Below, one piece after another: positions 43,137 through 53,536 of a stretch of 64,000 nt of DNA (position 1 is its first letter; every line of letters begins with the position of its first letter). The stretch is taken from positions 62,001-126,000 of the forward strand of contig NZ_QEXM01000003.1 in NCBI RefSeq assembly GCF_004127445.1, in the 5' to 3' direction. This stretch comes from Streptomyces alfalfae (GTDB lineage: Bacteria > Actinomycetota > Actinomycetes > Streptomycetales > Streptomycetaceae). The position numbers and the translations under genes are program-made. Below the pieces are notes generated by a model. That model did no database searches. It was not told the origin of the DNA and was given only the letters and a program-made list of their open reading frames with translations.

Positions 43137-44630
43137 TCACGCCCTCGCCGTCCTGCCCCCCGCCTTGACCCCCTTCGGCAGCGCGAGCTTGATCTCCTCG
43201 CGCAGGTCCTGGATCTTCGGGTAGTCGGAGTACTGCGCGGTCAGCCGGAACATCTCGCGCAGCCGGTCCCAGGTGCGGTGGGAGGAGTTGGAGTTTATCG
43301 ACACCAGGGCCAGGCGTGCGTAGCGGTCGGCCTGCTCCGGGTCGTCGGCGATGAAGCAGGCGGAGGCCAGCGAGATGTAGTCGAAGATCTGCGAGCGGTC
43401 GCGGCCCTTGGCCCGCAGCTCGATGGCGAGTTTGGCGTGCCGCTGCGCGACGCTCGCCGCCGCCGGGTCGTGTTCGGCGAGCGTGCGGTAGGCCAGGGCC
43501 TGCATGCCGTGCAGGTCCGCCTCGTCGAACATCTGCATCCAGCTCGGCGGCTCCACGTCCCCCTTGTCGGAGACGAAGAGGTCCTCGGCGAGGCCGAGCG
43601 TGCGCCGCATGGCCTGGCCGCGCCCCATCGACGCCTGCGCCCAGGCCTCGATGGTGTACAGCATGGCCTTGGTGCGCGGCAGGGCCTCCTCACCGCCGCC
43701 GGACTTGGCCAGCTTCATCAGGTCCAGGGCGTCGTCCGGCTTGCCGAGGTGCACCATCTGGCGCGCGGCCCGCGACAGGGCCTCCCCGGCACGCGGCCGG
43801 TCCCCGCCCTCCCGCGCCGCGTGCGCCGCGATGACGAAGTACTTCTGCGCCGTGGGTTCGAGGCCGACGTCGTGCGACATCCAGCCGGCGAGGACGGCGA
43901 GGTTGGCGGCGACGCCCCACAGGCGTCGCTGGAGGTGGTCGGGGTGGCGGTAGGCGAGCATGCCGCCCACCTCGTTGAGCTGGCCCACCACGGCCTTGCG
44001 CTGGAGTCCGCCGCCGCGGGACGCGTCCCAGGCGCGGAACACCTCGACCGAGCGCTCCAGCTCCTCGATCTCCTGGGAGCCGATGGGAGCGGCCTCGTAG
44101 CGGTCGGCGGCTGCGGGGTCGACGTGCAGGGGGTCGTGGGTACGGGGGGCGTCGGCCGCGAGGGCCGGGTCGGCGTGCAGCCAGTCATGCATGGCGCTGC
44201 TGAGCGCGGAGCCTGCGGCAAGCGCAGCGCCCGCGCCCACCAAGCCGCGTCGGTTGAGCATGAGGTCCATTCCCGTGAATTCGGTGAGGACCGCGGCCGT
44301 CCGCTCGGGCGCCCACGGCACGCCGTCGGGGTGCTCCACACTCCCGTCGCCCTGCCGCTTCCCTGGGCGTCCCTGCCGGACCAGACCGAGATCCTCAGTG
44401 GTCACGACACGGCCGAGACGCTCGGTGAACAGGACCGCCAGCACCCGCGGCACCGGATCGCGGGGGATCTCCCCCGTGTCGATCCACCGCCGCACCCGCG
44501 AGGTGTCGGTGGCCAGCTGGGGATGGCCCATGGCCGCCGCCTGCCGGTTCACCAGCCTCGCGAGCTCACCCTTGGACCAGCCGGCCAGGGCGAACAGGTC
44601 CGAAAGGCGGGTGTTGGGTTGTCCGTTCAC
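43137..44630 (-). CDS. NsdA-like TPR transcriptional regulator
   Basis: This 497-residue protein opens NGQPNTRLSDLFALAGWSKG followed by a helix-turn-helix-like segment (RVRRWIDTGEIPRDPVPRVL). It then has several TPR-like helical repeats across about residues 200-470 (ALEQ/AKLAIELRAKG and similar). This resembles NsdA/NsdB, negative regulators of sporulation and antibiotic production in Streptomyces. Start GTG 44630. The upstream region carries an inverted repeat and 10-bp-phased repeats. A role in repressing secondary metabolism would be interesting next to two clusters, but the adjacency may be chance. Confidence 0.75.
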   Translation of the reverse strand: MNGQPNTRLSDLFALAGWSKGELARLVNRQAAAMGHPQLATDTSRVRRWIDTGEIPRDPVPRVLAVLFTERLGRVVTTEDLGLVRQGRPGKRQGDGSVEHPDGVPWAPERTAAVLTEFTGMDLMLNRRGLVGAGAALAAGSALSSAMHDWLHADPALAADAPRTHDPLHVDPAAADRYEAAPIGSQEIEELERSVEVFRAWDASRGGGLQRKAVVGQLNEVGGMLAYRHPDHLQRRLWGVAANLAVLAGWMSHDVGLEPTAQKYFVIAAHAAREGGDRPRAGEALSRAARQMVHLGKPDDALDLMKLAKSGGGEEALPRTKAMLYTIEAWAQASMGRGQAMRRTLGLAEDLFVSDKGDVEPPSWMQMFDEADLHGMQALAYRTLAEHDPAAASVAQRHAKLAIELRAKGRDRSQIFDYISLASACFIADDPEQADRYARLALVSINSNSSHRTWDRLREMFRLTAQYSDYPKIQDLREEIKLALPKGVKAGGRTARA

Positions 44631-44655
44631 GTCAAGCCCCCAGGTTCTCGGCTGA

Positions 44656-44731
44656 GTTGACAGTAACCGCCTGTCAGTTGCTGAGCGACTATTCGCCAGG
44701 GTTCGCCAGGGTGCGCCAGATGGTGTGCCAG
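44656..44731. promoter_or_regulatory. Inverted repeat and 10-bp-phased repeats between NsdA-like and kinase-like genes
   Basis: TGACAG-N7-CTGTCA (44658-44676) is followed by three copies of the 10-bp unit TTCGCCAGGG or its variant (44692-44701, 44702-44711, 44712-44721 with TGCGCCAGAT). A fourth, looser TGCCAGGG begins at 44726. The 10-bp spacing puts each unit on the same face of the helix, as in iteron-like operators bound cooperatively. Confidence 0.55.
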
Positions 44732-44944
44732 GGGGCCCCGGGTGTCAGGTAGGAGTGCGCCACCCCGACCCGGTCGCCGCAAGGCACTCCCCAGGGTGCA
44801 CCCGAAAGCGGCCGGGCCGGGAGGTGCACGCAATGCAACAGGCACACGAAGGGATCTGTATCGCCCATGCACACAGCATCGTCCTCCGTGTCCGCCCCGC
44901 CCCGGCCGCCGCACCCGCGTCCTCCCGCCCAGCGGAGCCGCGAG

Positions 44945-46054
44945 ATGCCCCCCTCACCGGGAAGCGGCCCTTATCTGGAGCCGGTGCGGTCCTCCGCCGC
45001 GCAGCTCGGCGTCGGCCGTGCGCACCGTCCGCCCGGGGCCGGCACACAACCGCTCAGCGGGAGACTCGACTTGTCCGGCCCCCACGGGGCGCAACTGCGC
45101 GGCGCGATCGCTTCGGTGCACCGCATCTGCCCGGAGTTCAACCCCGTACAGGTGCTCCGCCGCAACGGCCGCACCGCCCTGCTCATCGGCACCGTCGGGC
45201 GCGGCGCCGCCGTCGCCAAGTGCCTGCTCGACCACTCGCCCGCCTGGTCGGAGCGGCTGCGGCACGAAATAGCCGCTTACCGTTCCTTCGTCCGCCACCG
45301 CCCGCCGGTCAGGGCGCCGCGGCTCATCGCCGCGGACCCCGACGACTGCACGCTGGTCATCGAGCGGATGCCGGGACGTGTGGCGGCGTTGCAGCGGCAT
45401 CCGATCGAAACCCCGCCGCGGGCGGACATCCGCGCGGCGCTCGGTTCCGTCGTCCGCCTCAACCGCTGGCAGCCGCCGATGGAGATGTTCGGCAGGCCGA
45501 TGGACTACGGCAGGCGGATCGCCCGCTTCCACGAGCTGGGCCTGCTGACCGACCGGGACATGGGCGACCTGCAGAAACTGCTGCACGGGATCGCGCACTC
45601 GGCCGTCCACCAGGGCGGCGGGCCGTACGCGATGTGGCAGTTCTGCCACGGCGACGCCCTGCTCTCGAACATCCTGCTCTCGCCGCCGGGACCCGTCCTC
45701 GTCGACTGGGAGCACGCGGGCTGGTACCTGCCGGGATACGACCTGGCGACGCTGTGGGCGGTCCTCGGTGACGCCCCGGTGGCGCGGCGCGAGATCAGCC
45801 AGCTGGCGCAGTCGGCGGGTCCGGCGGCGCGCGACGCCTTCCTGGTGAACCTGATGCTGGTGCTGACCCGCGAGATCCGTACGTACGAGATGGCCGTGCA
45901 GCGCTCGATGCACGGTACGACCCCGGCGGCGCCGGGCGCGGCCCATCCCGGTGCTGTGCCGTCCGGCGAGGAACAGCGGCTGCTGCTGAGGCGGCTGCAC
46001 GACGACTGCCAGCTGGCCCGCCGGGCCGTGCGAGCGGCGGTCGGCACTCGCTGA
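44945..46054 (+). CDS. Aminoglycoside phosphotransferase-fold protein
   Basis: This protein is about 369 residues from ATG 44945, where GGAG lies 7 bp upstream; an in-frame ATG at 44867 gives 26 more low-complexity residues. It has the APH/choline-kinase catalytic loop [13 protein letters not shown] (His-Gly-Asp...Asn) and LVDWEHAG for the second metal Asp. The N-terminal lobe holds [16 protein letters not shown], with a Lys for ATP. The family includes antibiotic, homoserine and fructosamine kinases, so the substrate is unclear. It is divergent from the NsdA-like gene; neighbours do not help. Confidence 0.75.
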   Translation: MPPSPGSGPYLEPVRSSAAQLGVGRAHRPPGAGTQPLSGRLDLSGPHGAQLRGAIASVHRICPEFNPVQVLRRNGRTALLIGTVGRGAAVAKCLLDHSPAWSERLRHEIAAYRSFVRHRPPVRAPRLIAADPDDCTLVIERMPGRVAALQRHPIETPPRADIRAALGSVVRLNRWQPPMEMFGRPMDYGRRIARFHELGLLTDRDMGDLQKLLHGIAHSAVHQGGGPYAMWQFCHGDALLSNILLSPPGPVLVDWEHAGWYLPGYDLATLWAVLGDAPVARREISQLAQSAGPAARDAFLVNLMLVLTREIRTYEMAVQRSMHGTTPAAPGAAHPGAVPSGEEQRLLLRRLHDDCQLARRAVRAAVGTR

Positions 46055-46322
46055 CGGGGACGGAGGCCCGCGGCGCGCCAAGGGGGGCCCGGGCGCACCG
46101 CGGACCTTCGTATGCCCCTGGTCTGCGCCTGCGGCCATGCCGGCGGGAACCGCCCGGCGGCCTATGCCGCGATGGCCCGCCGCTCGGGTCGCGTGCGCGC
46201 GCCGCTCGGGTCGCGCCCGCTTTGGTCGCGTGCGCGCGCCGCTTTGGGCGTGAGGGCGGGAGTATCGGCCATGCTGTCACGTTCCCTCTACGGCTGCGGA
46301 CTTGTGACCGTAGCGTCAGGGT

Positions 46323-47156
46323 ATGTCCGTCACTGACGCAGAGCAGATCGACCGGGCCAACGCCTCCGGTCGCACCCCGGTCGTGTTCGTGCACGGCCTG
46401 TGGATGCTGGCAAGCAGCTGGGACCACTGGCTCCCGCACTTCGAGGCCGCCGGGTACGCGCCGGTCGCGCTGACCTGGCCCGGTGAACCGGCGACGGTGG
46501 CCGAGGCCCGCGAGCGCCCCGAGGCCATCGCGGGCAAGACCGTCAAGATCGTCGCCGACCACCTGGCGGGCCTGATCGGCACGCTGGAGCGCAGGCCCGC
46601 CGTCATCGGGCACTCCGTGGGCGGGCTGCTCACGCAGATCCTCGCGGGGCGCGGCCTGTCCGCGGTCTCCGTGGCGATCGACCCGGCGCCGTTCCGCGGC
46701 GTCCTGGCGCTGCCCCTGTCGACGATGCGCTCGCTGCGCCCCGTGATCGCCAACCCGGCCGACCGCAAGCGCGCCAAGCTCCTGACCTTCCCCCAGTTCC
46801 GCTACGCGTACGCCAACGCCGTCAGCGAGGAGGAGGCCAGGGCCATCTACGACCGCTACGCCGTGCCGGCGCCCTGCGTCGTGCCCGCGCAGGCGGCGAT
46901 GGCCAACCTCAATCCGCGCACCGAGGCCAGGGCGGACTGCCGGACCGTGCGGCGCGGCCCGCTGCTGATCATCTCCGGGGGGAAGGACAACGCGGTGCCC
47001 TGGGCGATGGCGAACGGCGCGTACAAGCGGCAGAAGGGCAACGCCTCCGTCACGGAGATCGTCGAGCTGCACGGGCGGGACCACGCGCTGACCCTGGACA
47101 GCCGGTGGGGGGAGGTCGCCGACACCGCCCTCGCGTTCGTGCGCCGCTTCGTCTGA
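46323..47156 (+). CDS. Alpha/beta hydrolase
   Basis: This 277-residue serine hydrolase has the oxyanion strand FVHGLW, the nucleophile elbow VIGHSVGGLL and a late His (GRDHALTL), with an Asp likely in GGKDNAVP. No signal peptide. A TAGCGT -10-like box (46311-46316) ends 6 bp before the ATG and no Shine-Dalgarno sequence is seen, so the transcript may be leaderless. Esterase- or haloperoxidase-like; the substrate cannot be named. Confidence 0.8.
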   Translation: MSVTDAEQIDRANASGRTPVVFVHGLWMLASSWDHWLPHFEAAGYAPVALTWPGEPATVAEARERPEAIAGKTVKIVADHLAGLIGTLERRPAVIGHSVGGLLTQILAGRGLSAVSVAIDPAPFRGVLALPLSTMRSLRPVIANPADRKRAKLLTFPQFRYAYANAVSEEEARAIYDRYAVPAPCVVPAQAAMANLNPRTEARADCRTVRRGPLLIISGGKDNAVPWAMANGAYKRQKGNASVTEIVELHGRDHALTLDSRWGEVADTALAFVRRFV

Positions 47157-47456
47157 GCGGCACGCCGCCGCGTCCGGGCCGCCGACGCGGGCGTGCACGG
47201 CGGGCGCGCACAGGTGTCGTGCTCATCCGAACAGGTGGTCTTCACTCCGCTCATTGGTCCACGCCACTGACGCACCGCAGGCGGTATGGCCTCCCTGGCG
47301 AAAAACTCTCCCTGACCGGGCCGGACCAGCGCTGACTCGGGAAACCGCTTGTCCTGAGCATGATTGACGGATCGTCGGTCAGCCGGTACCACTGACGCAC
47401 GCCCGGCCCGCACGTCCCGTCACGCTTCACCGGCCCAGACGTCCCAGGAGGCTGCA
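47157..47456 (+). promoter_or_regulatory. Leader and promoter of amidase gene
   Basis: In this 300-bp gap a promoter-like pair TTGACG (47364-47369) and TACCAC (47387-47392) is spaced by 17 bp. An almost exact repeat of CACTGACGCAC occurs near 47262 and again at 47391. A perfect AGGAGG at 47446-47451 serves the TTG start. Nothing coding is supported. Confidence 0.5.
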
Positions 47457-49448
47457 TTGCGAGCATCCGCCCGCGCCCGTACGTCGTCCGCGCGCAGACG
47501 CACCATCAGGACGGCGGGCGCCCTCGCGTCGGCCGGGCTGCTGGTGCCGCTGCTCGGCGCGGCCCCGTCACCCGGCGCCGACCGACCGTCGTCCGACACC
47601 GACCTCCAGGGCGCCTTCGCCGCCGCGTCCGCGGAGTACCGCGTGCCGCAGAGCGTGCTGCTCGGCGTCTCCTACCTCCAGTCACGCTGGGACGCGCACG
47701 GTGGCGCGGCCAGCGTCACCGGCGGCTACGGCCCCATGCACCTGACCGACGCGCGCACCGCCCTGGCCGCCGCCTCGCACCACAGCGAGGGCACGGAGGA
47801 CCCGCGCGGCGACACCTCGCGTCCCGCGAAGCCGCCGAAGGCGCACGTGCCCGCGGAGAGCGAGGTCCCCGCGCGGCTCATGACGCTGCCGCGCGCGGCG
47901 GAGCTGACCGGCCTGCCCGCCGAGAAGCTGCGTACCGACGTGGCCGCGAACGTGGAGGGCGGCGCGGCGCTGCTCGCAGCGGCCCAGAAGAAGCTCGGCA
48001 AGCCGCTGGGCGGTGATCCCGCCGACTGGTACGGCGCGGTCGCCCGCTTCTCCATGGCGGACGACGAGGCGACGGCGGCGACGTACGCCAATGACGTGTT
48101 CGCCGTCATCCGCGACGGCGAGCGGCGCACCACGGACGCGGGACAGCGCGTGACGCTCGCGCCGGTCCCGGGGCTCAGGCCCGACGCCGCGCAGGTCGAG
48201 CGCATGGGTCTGCGCAAGGCGCCGACGGGCGGCACGGAGTGCCCCAAGACCGTCGCGTGCGAGTGGATCCCCGCGCCGTACGAGGAGTTCAAGGACCCCA
48301 ACGGAAACCCCGACTACGGCAACCACGACCTCGGGGACCGGCCCAAGAGTCAGAGCATCGACTCGATCGTCATCCATGACACCGAGGGCCGGTGGGAGGG
48401 TGTCCTGAAGATGGTGCAGGACCCGACCTACGTGTCGTGGCAGTACTCCCTGCGCTCCACCGACGGCCACATCGCCCAGCACGTGAAGGCCAAGGACGTC
48501 GCCTGGCACGCGGGCAACTGGTACGTGAACTCCACGTCGATCGGGCTGGAGCACGAGGGCTTCCTCGTCGCCCCCGACACCTGGTACACCGAGGCCATGT
48601 ACCGGACGTCGGCCCGTCTGGTGAAGTACCTCGCCAAGCGGTACGACATCCCGCTGGACCGGCAGCACATCCTGGGCCACGACAACGTCCAGGGCACGAC
48701 GAGCGCCGGCATCCCGGGCATGCACACCGACCCGGGCCCCTACTGGGACTGGCAGCACTACTTCACGCTGCTCGGCAAGCCGTTCAAGCGCACGGCGGGC
48801 GCGAAGGGCGGCGTGGTGACGGTGGCTCCGGAGTACGCCCGGAACAGGCCGGAGTACACGGGCTGCGAGAAGCCGGGCCAGAAGTGCGTGCCGCACGGTT
48901 CGGCGGCGGTGCGCGTGCACACCGAGCCGCGCGACGACGCCCCGCTGATCAAGGACATCGGCAAGCGGCCCGGCGGCCAGGACTCCACGATCGACGTGAA
49001 CGACGTCGGCGCCCGGCTCTCGACCGGCCAGCAGTACGCGGTCGCCGAGCGCAGGGGCGACTGGACGGCCGTCTGGTACCTCGGCCAGAAGGCCTGGTTC
49101 AAGAACCCGAAGAAGCAGCCCACGGCGGTCGACGCCAAGGGCCTGGTGGTGACGCCGAAGGAGGGCGCCACGGAGGTGCCGGTCTACGGCCGGGCCTACC
49201 CGGAGAAGGAGGCCTACCCTGCGGGCGTGCCCGTCCAGGCCGTCTCGCCGCTGCCGTACAAGATCCTCGCGGGCCAGAAGTACGTGGTCGGCGACAAGGT
49301 CCCCGGTGAGTACTTCTACGCGCCGACGTTCGACACCGCGCCGCACAAGGTGGTGCGCGGCAAGGACATGTACTACGTGATCCAGTACGGGCACCGGATC
49401 GGGTACGTGCGGGCGGCCGATGTGCGGGTGGCTCCCTCGTCGAAGTGA
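47457..49448 (+). CDS. Secreted N-acetylmuramoyl-L-alanine amidase (PGRP/Amidase_2)
   Basis: This 663-residue exported protein starts at TTG 47457, six bases after a perfect AGGAGG; a longer frame from 47364 has no site. A signal peptide (RRRTIRTAGALASAGLLVPLL) is followed by a helical domain resembling a transglycosylase core (YRVPQSVLLGVSYLQSRWD, residues about 55-140). The zinc amidase comes next, with IVIHDTEG, VAWHAGN, GLEHEGF, GHDNVQG and GMHTDPGP. The C-terminal ~230 residues hold beta-rich SH3-like repeats. It cuts the amide between muramic acid and L-alanine in peptidoglycan outside the cell, in growth or turnover. Confidence 0.85.
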   Translation: MRASARARTSSARRRTIRTAGALASAGLLVPLLGAAPSPGADRPSSDTDLQGAFAAASAEYRVPQSVLLGVSYLQSRWDAHGGAASVTGGYGPMHLTDARTALAAASHHSEGTEDPRGDTSRPAKPPKAHVPAESEVPARLMTLPRAAELTGLPAEKLRTDVAANVEGGAALLAAAQKKLGKPLGGDPADWYGAVARFSMADDEATAATYANDVFAVIRDGERRTTDAGQRVTLAPVPGLRPDAAQVERMGLRKAPTGGTECPKTVACEWIPAPYEEFKDPNGNPDYGNHDLGDRPKSQSIDSIVIHDTEGRWEGVLKMVQDPTYVSWQYSLRSTDGHIAQHVKAKDVAWHAGNWYVNSTSIGLEHEGFLVAPDTWYTEAMYRTSARLVKYLAKRYDIPLDRQHILGHDNVQGTTSAGIPGMHTDPGPYWDWQHYFTLLGKPFKRTAGAKGGVVTVAPEYARNRPEYTGCEKPGQKCVPHGSAAVRVHTEPRDDAPLIKDIGKRPGGQDSTIDVNDVGARLSTGQQYAVAERRGDWTAVWYLGQKAWFKNPKKQPTAVDAKGLVVTPKEGATEVPVYGRAYPEKEAYPAGVPVQAVSPLPYKILAGQKYVVGDKVPGEYFYAPTFDTAPHKVVRGKDMYYVIQYGHRIGYVRAADVRVAPSSK

Positions 49449-49548
49449 CGGTGGCACGACCGGCCGGGTCCGGGTCCGCGTGGGGGCGGGCCGGGGCCCG
49501 GCTTCCGTGCGTCTGCGTGGCTGTGCGGCTGTGTCGGCTGCGGGCGGC

Positions 49549-51924
49549 TCAGCCGAAGACGTGGCGCTGTCCGGCGCGGGCCCGGAAGGTCTTCGTCCCG
49601 CCTGGGAACAGGGTGGAGCGCAGGGTGAGTTCACGGGTGCGCGACGCCCTGACGGCGACGCGGGTGGCGCGGCCCGCCGCCCAGGTGAGGTCGAGCGTGG
49701 CGCCGCCGCGTGCGCGCAGGCCGCTGACCGAGCCGTCCGGCCAGCTCGCGGGCAGTGCGGGCAGGATGTCGAGCACGCCGTGCTGGCTCTGCAGCAGCAT
49801 CTCCACGATGCCGGAGGTCGCCCCGAAGTTGCCGTCGATCTGGAACGGCGGGTGGGTGTCCCAGAGGTTGGGCAGCGTGGAGGACGTGAGCTGTTCGCCG
49901 AGCATCCTGTGGGCGTGGTCGCCGTCGCGCAGCCGCGCCCAGAAGTTGATCTTCCAGGCCTTGGACCAGCCGGTGCCGCCGTCGCCGCGCGCCATGAGCG
50001 AGACCTTCGCCGCGTCGGCGTACGCGCTGCCCGCCTCGATCTGCCGTCCGGGGTGCAGGGCGTAGAGGTGGGAGACGTGCCGGTGCTCGTCGGTCCTGTC
50101 GTCGAGGTCGGCCTTCCACTCCTGGAGCTGGCCCCACGAGCCGATCCGCAGCCCCGGGTCGAGGTCGGCCAGGGTCCGTTCGAGCTCGGTGCGGAACGCG
50201 CGTGAGTCACCGAGGACCCGGGCCGCCTGAAGGGTGTTGGTGAACAGGTCGTGGACGATCTGCTGGGCCATGGCGCCGCCCGCGGTGAAGTCCCCGTGCT
50301 CGGGCGAGTAGCTGGGCGTGACGACCAGCTTGCCGTCGCGCGGGTCGGTGCGCAGGTTGTCCAGCCAGAACTCCGCGGCCTCCTTCAGCACCGGGTAGGC
50401 CGTGGTGCGCAGGTAATCCGTGGAGCCGCTGAAGCGGTAGTGCTCGTAGAGCTGGGCGGTGAGCCAGGCCGCGGCTTCGGGGAACCAGAAGGCGGTCGAC
50501 CAGTCGTGCGCTCCGGTGAACCCGTAGGGGTTGGTCTCGTTGTGCACGACCCAGCCGCGGCTTCCGAACATCTCCTCGGCGGTGCGGCGGCCCGGCGCGC
50601 GCAGCGCCTCGACGAAGCGGTCGTAGGGGGCGGCGGTCTCCGCGAGGTTGGCGGCCTCGGCGGGCCAGTAGTTCATCTGGAGGTTGATGTTGGTGTGGTG
50701 GTCCGCCGACCAGGGCGGGGTGGTGCTGTTGTTCCAGACGCCCTGGAGGTTGGCGGGCAGGGAGCCCGCGCGCGAGGAGGCGATGAGGAGGTAGCGCCCG
50801 TACTGGAAGAACAGCGCTTCGAGCGCGCGGTCGGCGGGGCTCGCGCCGCCCCCGTACTCCTTGAGCAGCCGGTCGGTGGGCACGTCCGCGGGCATGGCCT
50901 GCCCGATGTCGAGGGCGACGCGGCCGAACAGGGCGCGGTGGTCGCGCAGGTGCCGGGCGCGAAGTGCCGCGTGGCCCGCCGCGACGGCCTTGTCCACGGT
51001 CCGCGTGACGTCGGCGTGCGGGTCGTCGCCCCGGTAGCGGGGGTAGGTGTCGGCGTAGTCGGTGCCGGCGGCGAGGACGAACCAGACGCTGTCGGCGCCG
51101 GTGACCGTGACGCTGCCGTCGGCGTCGGCGACGCGGGTGCCGCCCCGGTGTCCGACGCGCAGCTGTGCCTCGAAGGCCAGGCCGTTGTCGGCGAGCGCGC
51201 CGCGCACCGTGATCCGGTCGCCGTCCGCCGTCGCGGTGGAGTCGGCGCGGGGCGAGGAGTACCGCAGGGTGCAGGTGACCTCGCCGGCACGGTCGGCGAA
51301 GAGCAGCCCGACGATCACCCCGTGCGGGTACGAGGCGAAGAACTCCCGCTGGTGGCGCACCTGTTGGTGCTCGTACGTGACGGTCGCGAGCCCTTGTGCG
51401 AGATCGAGCGCACGGCGGTAGCCGGCGCCGGGCTCGGCCGGGGCCCCGGGCACGTCGATGTGCAGGTCGCCGAAGGTCTGGTGGGCGCCGTAGCCGCGTC
51501 TGGCCTGGCCGAGCCGGTCCGCGACCGCGTCGGGGGCGAGCCGCCCCTCGGCGTCGAGTTCCGCGCGGACCCCGTCGAGGGCGCCGGGTCTCGGGGCGCG
51601 CCAGTTGCCGAAGTCGTAGCCGCCCTTCGATCCCGGGCCGCCGGTCCACAGTGTCTTCTCGTTGAACTGGAGCCGTTCGGAGGCGAGGGTTCCGAAGACC
51701 ATGGCGCCGAGGGCGCCGTTGCCGATGGGCAGGGCCTCGCGCTCCCAGTCGGCGGCGGGAGTGGCGTACCAGAGCCGCAAGTCATCGGAGGTGTCACCCG
51801 CCGCCCCCTCGGCGGCCCCGGCGTCGGTGAGCGCTCCGCTCCCGGCCACCAGCATGGCGGCGGGGCCCAGCGCCGACGTCATCGTGGCTCTTCGCGTGAT
51901 CCCCTGAGAGGTCCCCTGAGTCAT
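49549..51924 (-). CDS. Secreted GH95 alpha-L-fucosidase-like glycoside hydrolase
   Basis: This 791-residue protein has an N-terminal twin-arginine-like signal ([18 protein letters not shown]). GH95 hallmarks are [34 protein letters not shown] and an (alpha/alpha)6 barrel with [30 protein letters not shown] and [20 protein letters not shown]. The family mostly removes 1,2-linked fucose or galactose from glycans. ATG 51924 precedes the signal. No operon partner is close, so it is a stand-alone extracellular enzyme. Confidence 0.85.
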   Translation of the reverse strand: MTQGTSQGITRRATMTSALGPAAMLVAGSGALTDAGAAEGAAGDTSDDLRLWYATPAADWEREALPIGNGALGAMVFGTLASERLQFNEKTLWTGGPGSKGGYDFGNWRAPRPGALDGVRAELDAEGRLAPDAVADRLGQARRGYGAHQTFGDLHIDVPGAPAEPGAGYRRALDLAQGLATVTYEHQQVRHQREFFASYPHGVIVGLLFADRAGEVTCTLRYSSPRADSTATADGDRITVRGALADNGLAFEAQLRVGHRGGTRVADADGSVTVTGADSVWFVLAAGTDYADTYPRYRGDDPHADVTRTVDKAVAAGHAALRARHLRDHRALFGRVALDIGQAMPADVPTDRLLKEYGGGASPADRALEALFFQYGRYLLIASSRAGSLPANLQGVWNNSTTPPWSADHHTNINLQMNYWPAEAANLAETAAPYDRFVEALRAPGRRTAEEMFGSRGWVVHNETNPYGFTGAHDWSTAFWFPEAAAWLTAQLYEHYRFSGSTDYLRTTAYPVLKEAAEFWLDNLRTDPRDGKLVVTPSYSPEHGDFTAGGAMAQQIVHDLFTNTLQAARVLGDSRAFRTELERTLADLDPGLRIGSWGQLQEWKADLDDRTDEHRHVSHLYALHPGRQIEAGSAYADAAKVSLMARGDGGTGWSKAWKINFWARLRDGDHAHRMLGEQLTSSTLPNLWDTHPPFQIDGNFGATSGIVEMLLQSQHGVLDILPALPASWPDGSVSGLRARGGATLDLTWAAGRATRVAVRASRTRELTLRSTLFPGGTKTFRARAGQRHVFG

Positions 51925-52041
51925 GACCGGCCACGCTAAAGGTCCGATGACTGGGTGGCAAGACAGGAAACAGCCCCGCTCCATGGACAGAACGGGGCGG
52001 CACTTGGACGGATGTGGGTCCCCGTGGTCAGGGGGTGCAGG

Positions 52042-52542
52042 TCAGCCCTGCTGGAAGAGCTCCGCGGGCAGCGGCTTCAGGAGCGCGTACAGATCGTCGG
52101 TGATCGGGCGGTCCCAGGCGGCGATGGTCACCAGGACATGGTCGCTCCGGTCGAACTGCACGCACGAGATGCGGCTCTCCGAAAGCTTCAGACGGCGCAC
52201 GATGAGGAGATTGTCCCCCTGCATCACCGGCATGTCCTCCGTGGAGACGACCGTGATGTCCTCGTCGTTCTCCAGGGCCAGGAGGAGCTGCGCCACCTCG
52301 AAGGGGATCTCGCCCTCCTCGGTCTCCCGCGCGGGCGAGCCTTCGGGCAGATTGCCGATGATCATCGCGGGGCCACGCCCGCCGAAGAGGTCGTAGCGCA
52401 GGAAGACGCCCTGGCAGCTGCCGTCGGGCGCGGGCAGCAGGCCCGCGCCGAGATTGCCGGGCCAGTCACCGGGATCCATGGCCAGGACGTCGAAGTCCGG
52501 GCCCGCGGGAGTGGCGGAGCTGCGGCGGCGGAGGAAGGACAT
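52042..52542 (-). CDS. Conserved hypothetical protein
   Basis: This is a 166-residue soluble protein, not recognised. It starts MSFLRRRSSATPAG, is acidic in the middle (ALENDEDITVVSTED), and has no signal, membrane helix or metal motif. It is clearly coding by codon use. Nearest gene is 93 bp from the fucosidase start and transcribed the same way, but no shared function is apparent. Confidence 0.65.
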   Translation of the reverse strand: MSFLRRRSSATPAGPDFDVLAMDPGDWPGNLGAGLLPAPDGSCQGVFLRYDLFGGRGPAMIIGNLPEGSPARETEEGEIPFEVAQLLLALENDEDITVVSTEDMPVMQGDNLLIVRRLKLSESRISCVQFDRSDHVLVTIAAWDRPITDDLYALLKPLPAELFQQG

Positions 52543-52761
52543 GCGCCCATGGTACGTGGCCCGCGAGGTTTACCGGCGCGGGGGCAGGCGCCCCGTCGCG
52601 CCGTCCGCGCGCGCTTCGCCGGAACGCGTCCGCACGGCCCGAGGGCCCCGCCCGACCAGCGCTGAAGCTCGCGCGACGCCCACACGGGCGTACGCCGGCG
52701 ATGAGGCCGTACGCCTGCCGGCGCGGGCCCGGCGTCGGCGGCCGTCACCCGCGGGGGAAGA

Positions 52762-53526
52762 ATGACGCACCCGGAGAAGACGGAGGGACCCAAGGGCATG
52801 GACGACGCGAGCACCGTACTCGACTACTGGCACGGCGGCCTCGACGCGGTGCCGGACGAGGTCTGGCGCCACCCGCGTCTGGAGGTGCTGCTCCTGCCCG
52901 ACAACGCGCTCACGCACCTGCCGCCCCGCATCGGCACGCTCACGGACCTGCACACCCTGGACCTCGGTCACAACAAGCTGCGCGCCGTCCCCGCCGAGCT
53001 CGGCGGCCTCACCCGGCTCAGCCGCTTCCTCTACCTCCACGACAACAAACTCACCGAGCTGCCCGCGTCCCTCGGCCGCCTCACCCGGCTCGCCTACCTG
53101 AACGTCGGCGAGAACCGCCTGACCGCACTGCCCGACACGCTCGGCGCGATGACCGGCCTGGTCGAACTGCGGGCCCAGAAGAACGAGTTGACCCGCCTGC
53201 CGGACACCATCGGGTCGCTCGCCGCGCTCCGCGAGCTGTGGCTGCGCGGCAACCGGCTCGGGGACCTGCCCACGTCCGTGCGCCGCCTGCGCGAGCTGCG
53301 CGAGGTGGAGCTGCGGGACAACGCCTTCACGGCCGTCCCGGAGGCCCTGCGCGGCCTGCCGCTGCTGCGCCGCCTGGACCTGCGCGGCAACGGCGTACGC
53401 CGACTCCCCGACTGGCTGGCGGAGTTGCCCGCCCTGGAGAAGCTGGACCTGCGCTGGAACGACGTCCGGATCCACGAGGGGCTGCTGCGCGCGCTCACGG
53501 AGAAGGGCTGCGTCGTGCTCCGCTAG
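52762..53526 (+). CDS. Leucine-rich-repeat protein
   Basis: This 254-residue protein is built almost wholly of about nine 23-residue leucine-rich repeats of the form L-x-x-L-x-L-x-x-N-x-L-x-x-L-P (LEVLLLPDNALTHLPPRIGTL, LHTLDLGHNKLRAVPAEL and so on). It has no signal peptide and no other domain. GGGGAAG precedes ATG 52762; ATG 52798 is an alternative. Bacterial LRR proteins of this kind mediate protein contacts. Its partner is unknown. Confidence 0.8.
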   Translation: MTHPEKTEGPKGMDDASTVLDYWHGGLDAVPDEVWRHPRLEVLLLPDNALTHLPPRIGTLTDLHTLDLGHNKLRAVPAELGGLTRLSRFLYLHDNKLTELPASLGRLTRLAYLNVGENRLTALPDTLGAMTGLVELRAQKNELTRLPDTIGSLAALRELWLRGNRLGDLPTSVRRLRELREVELRDNAFTAVPEALRGLPLLRRLDLRGNGVRRLPDWLAELPALEKLDLRWNDVRIHEGLLRALTEKGCVVLR

Positions 53527-53536
53527 GGCCCGCCCG

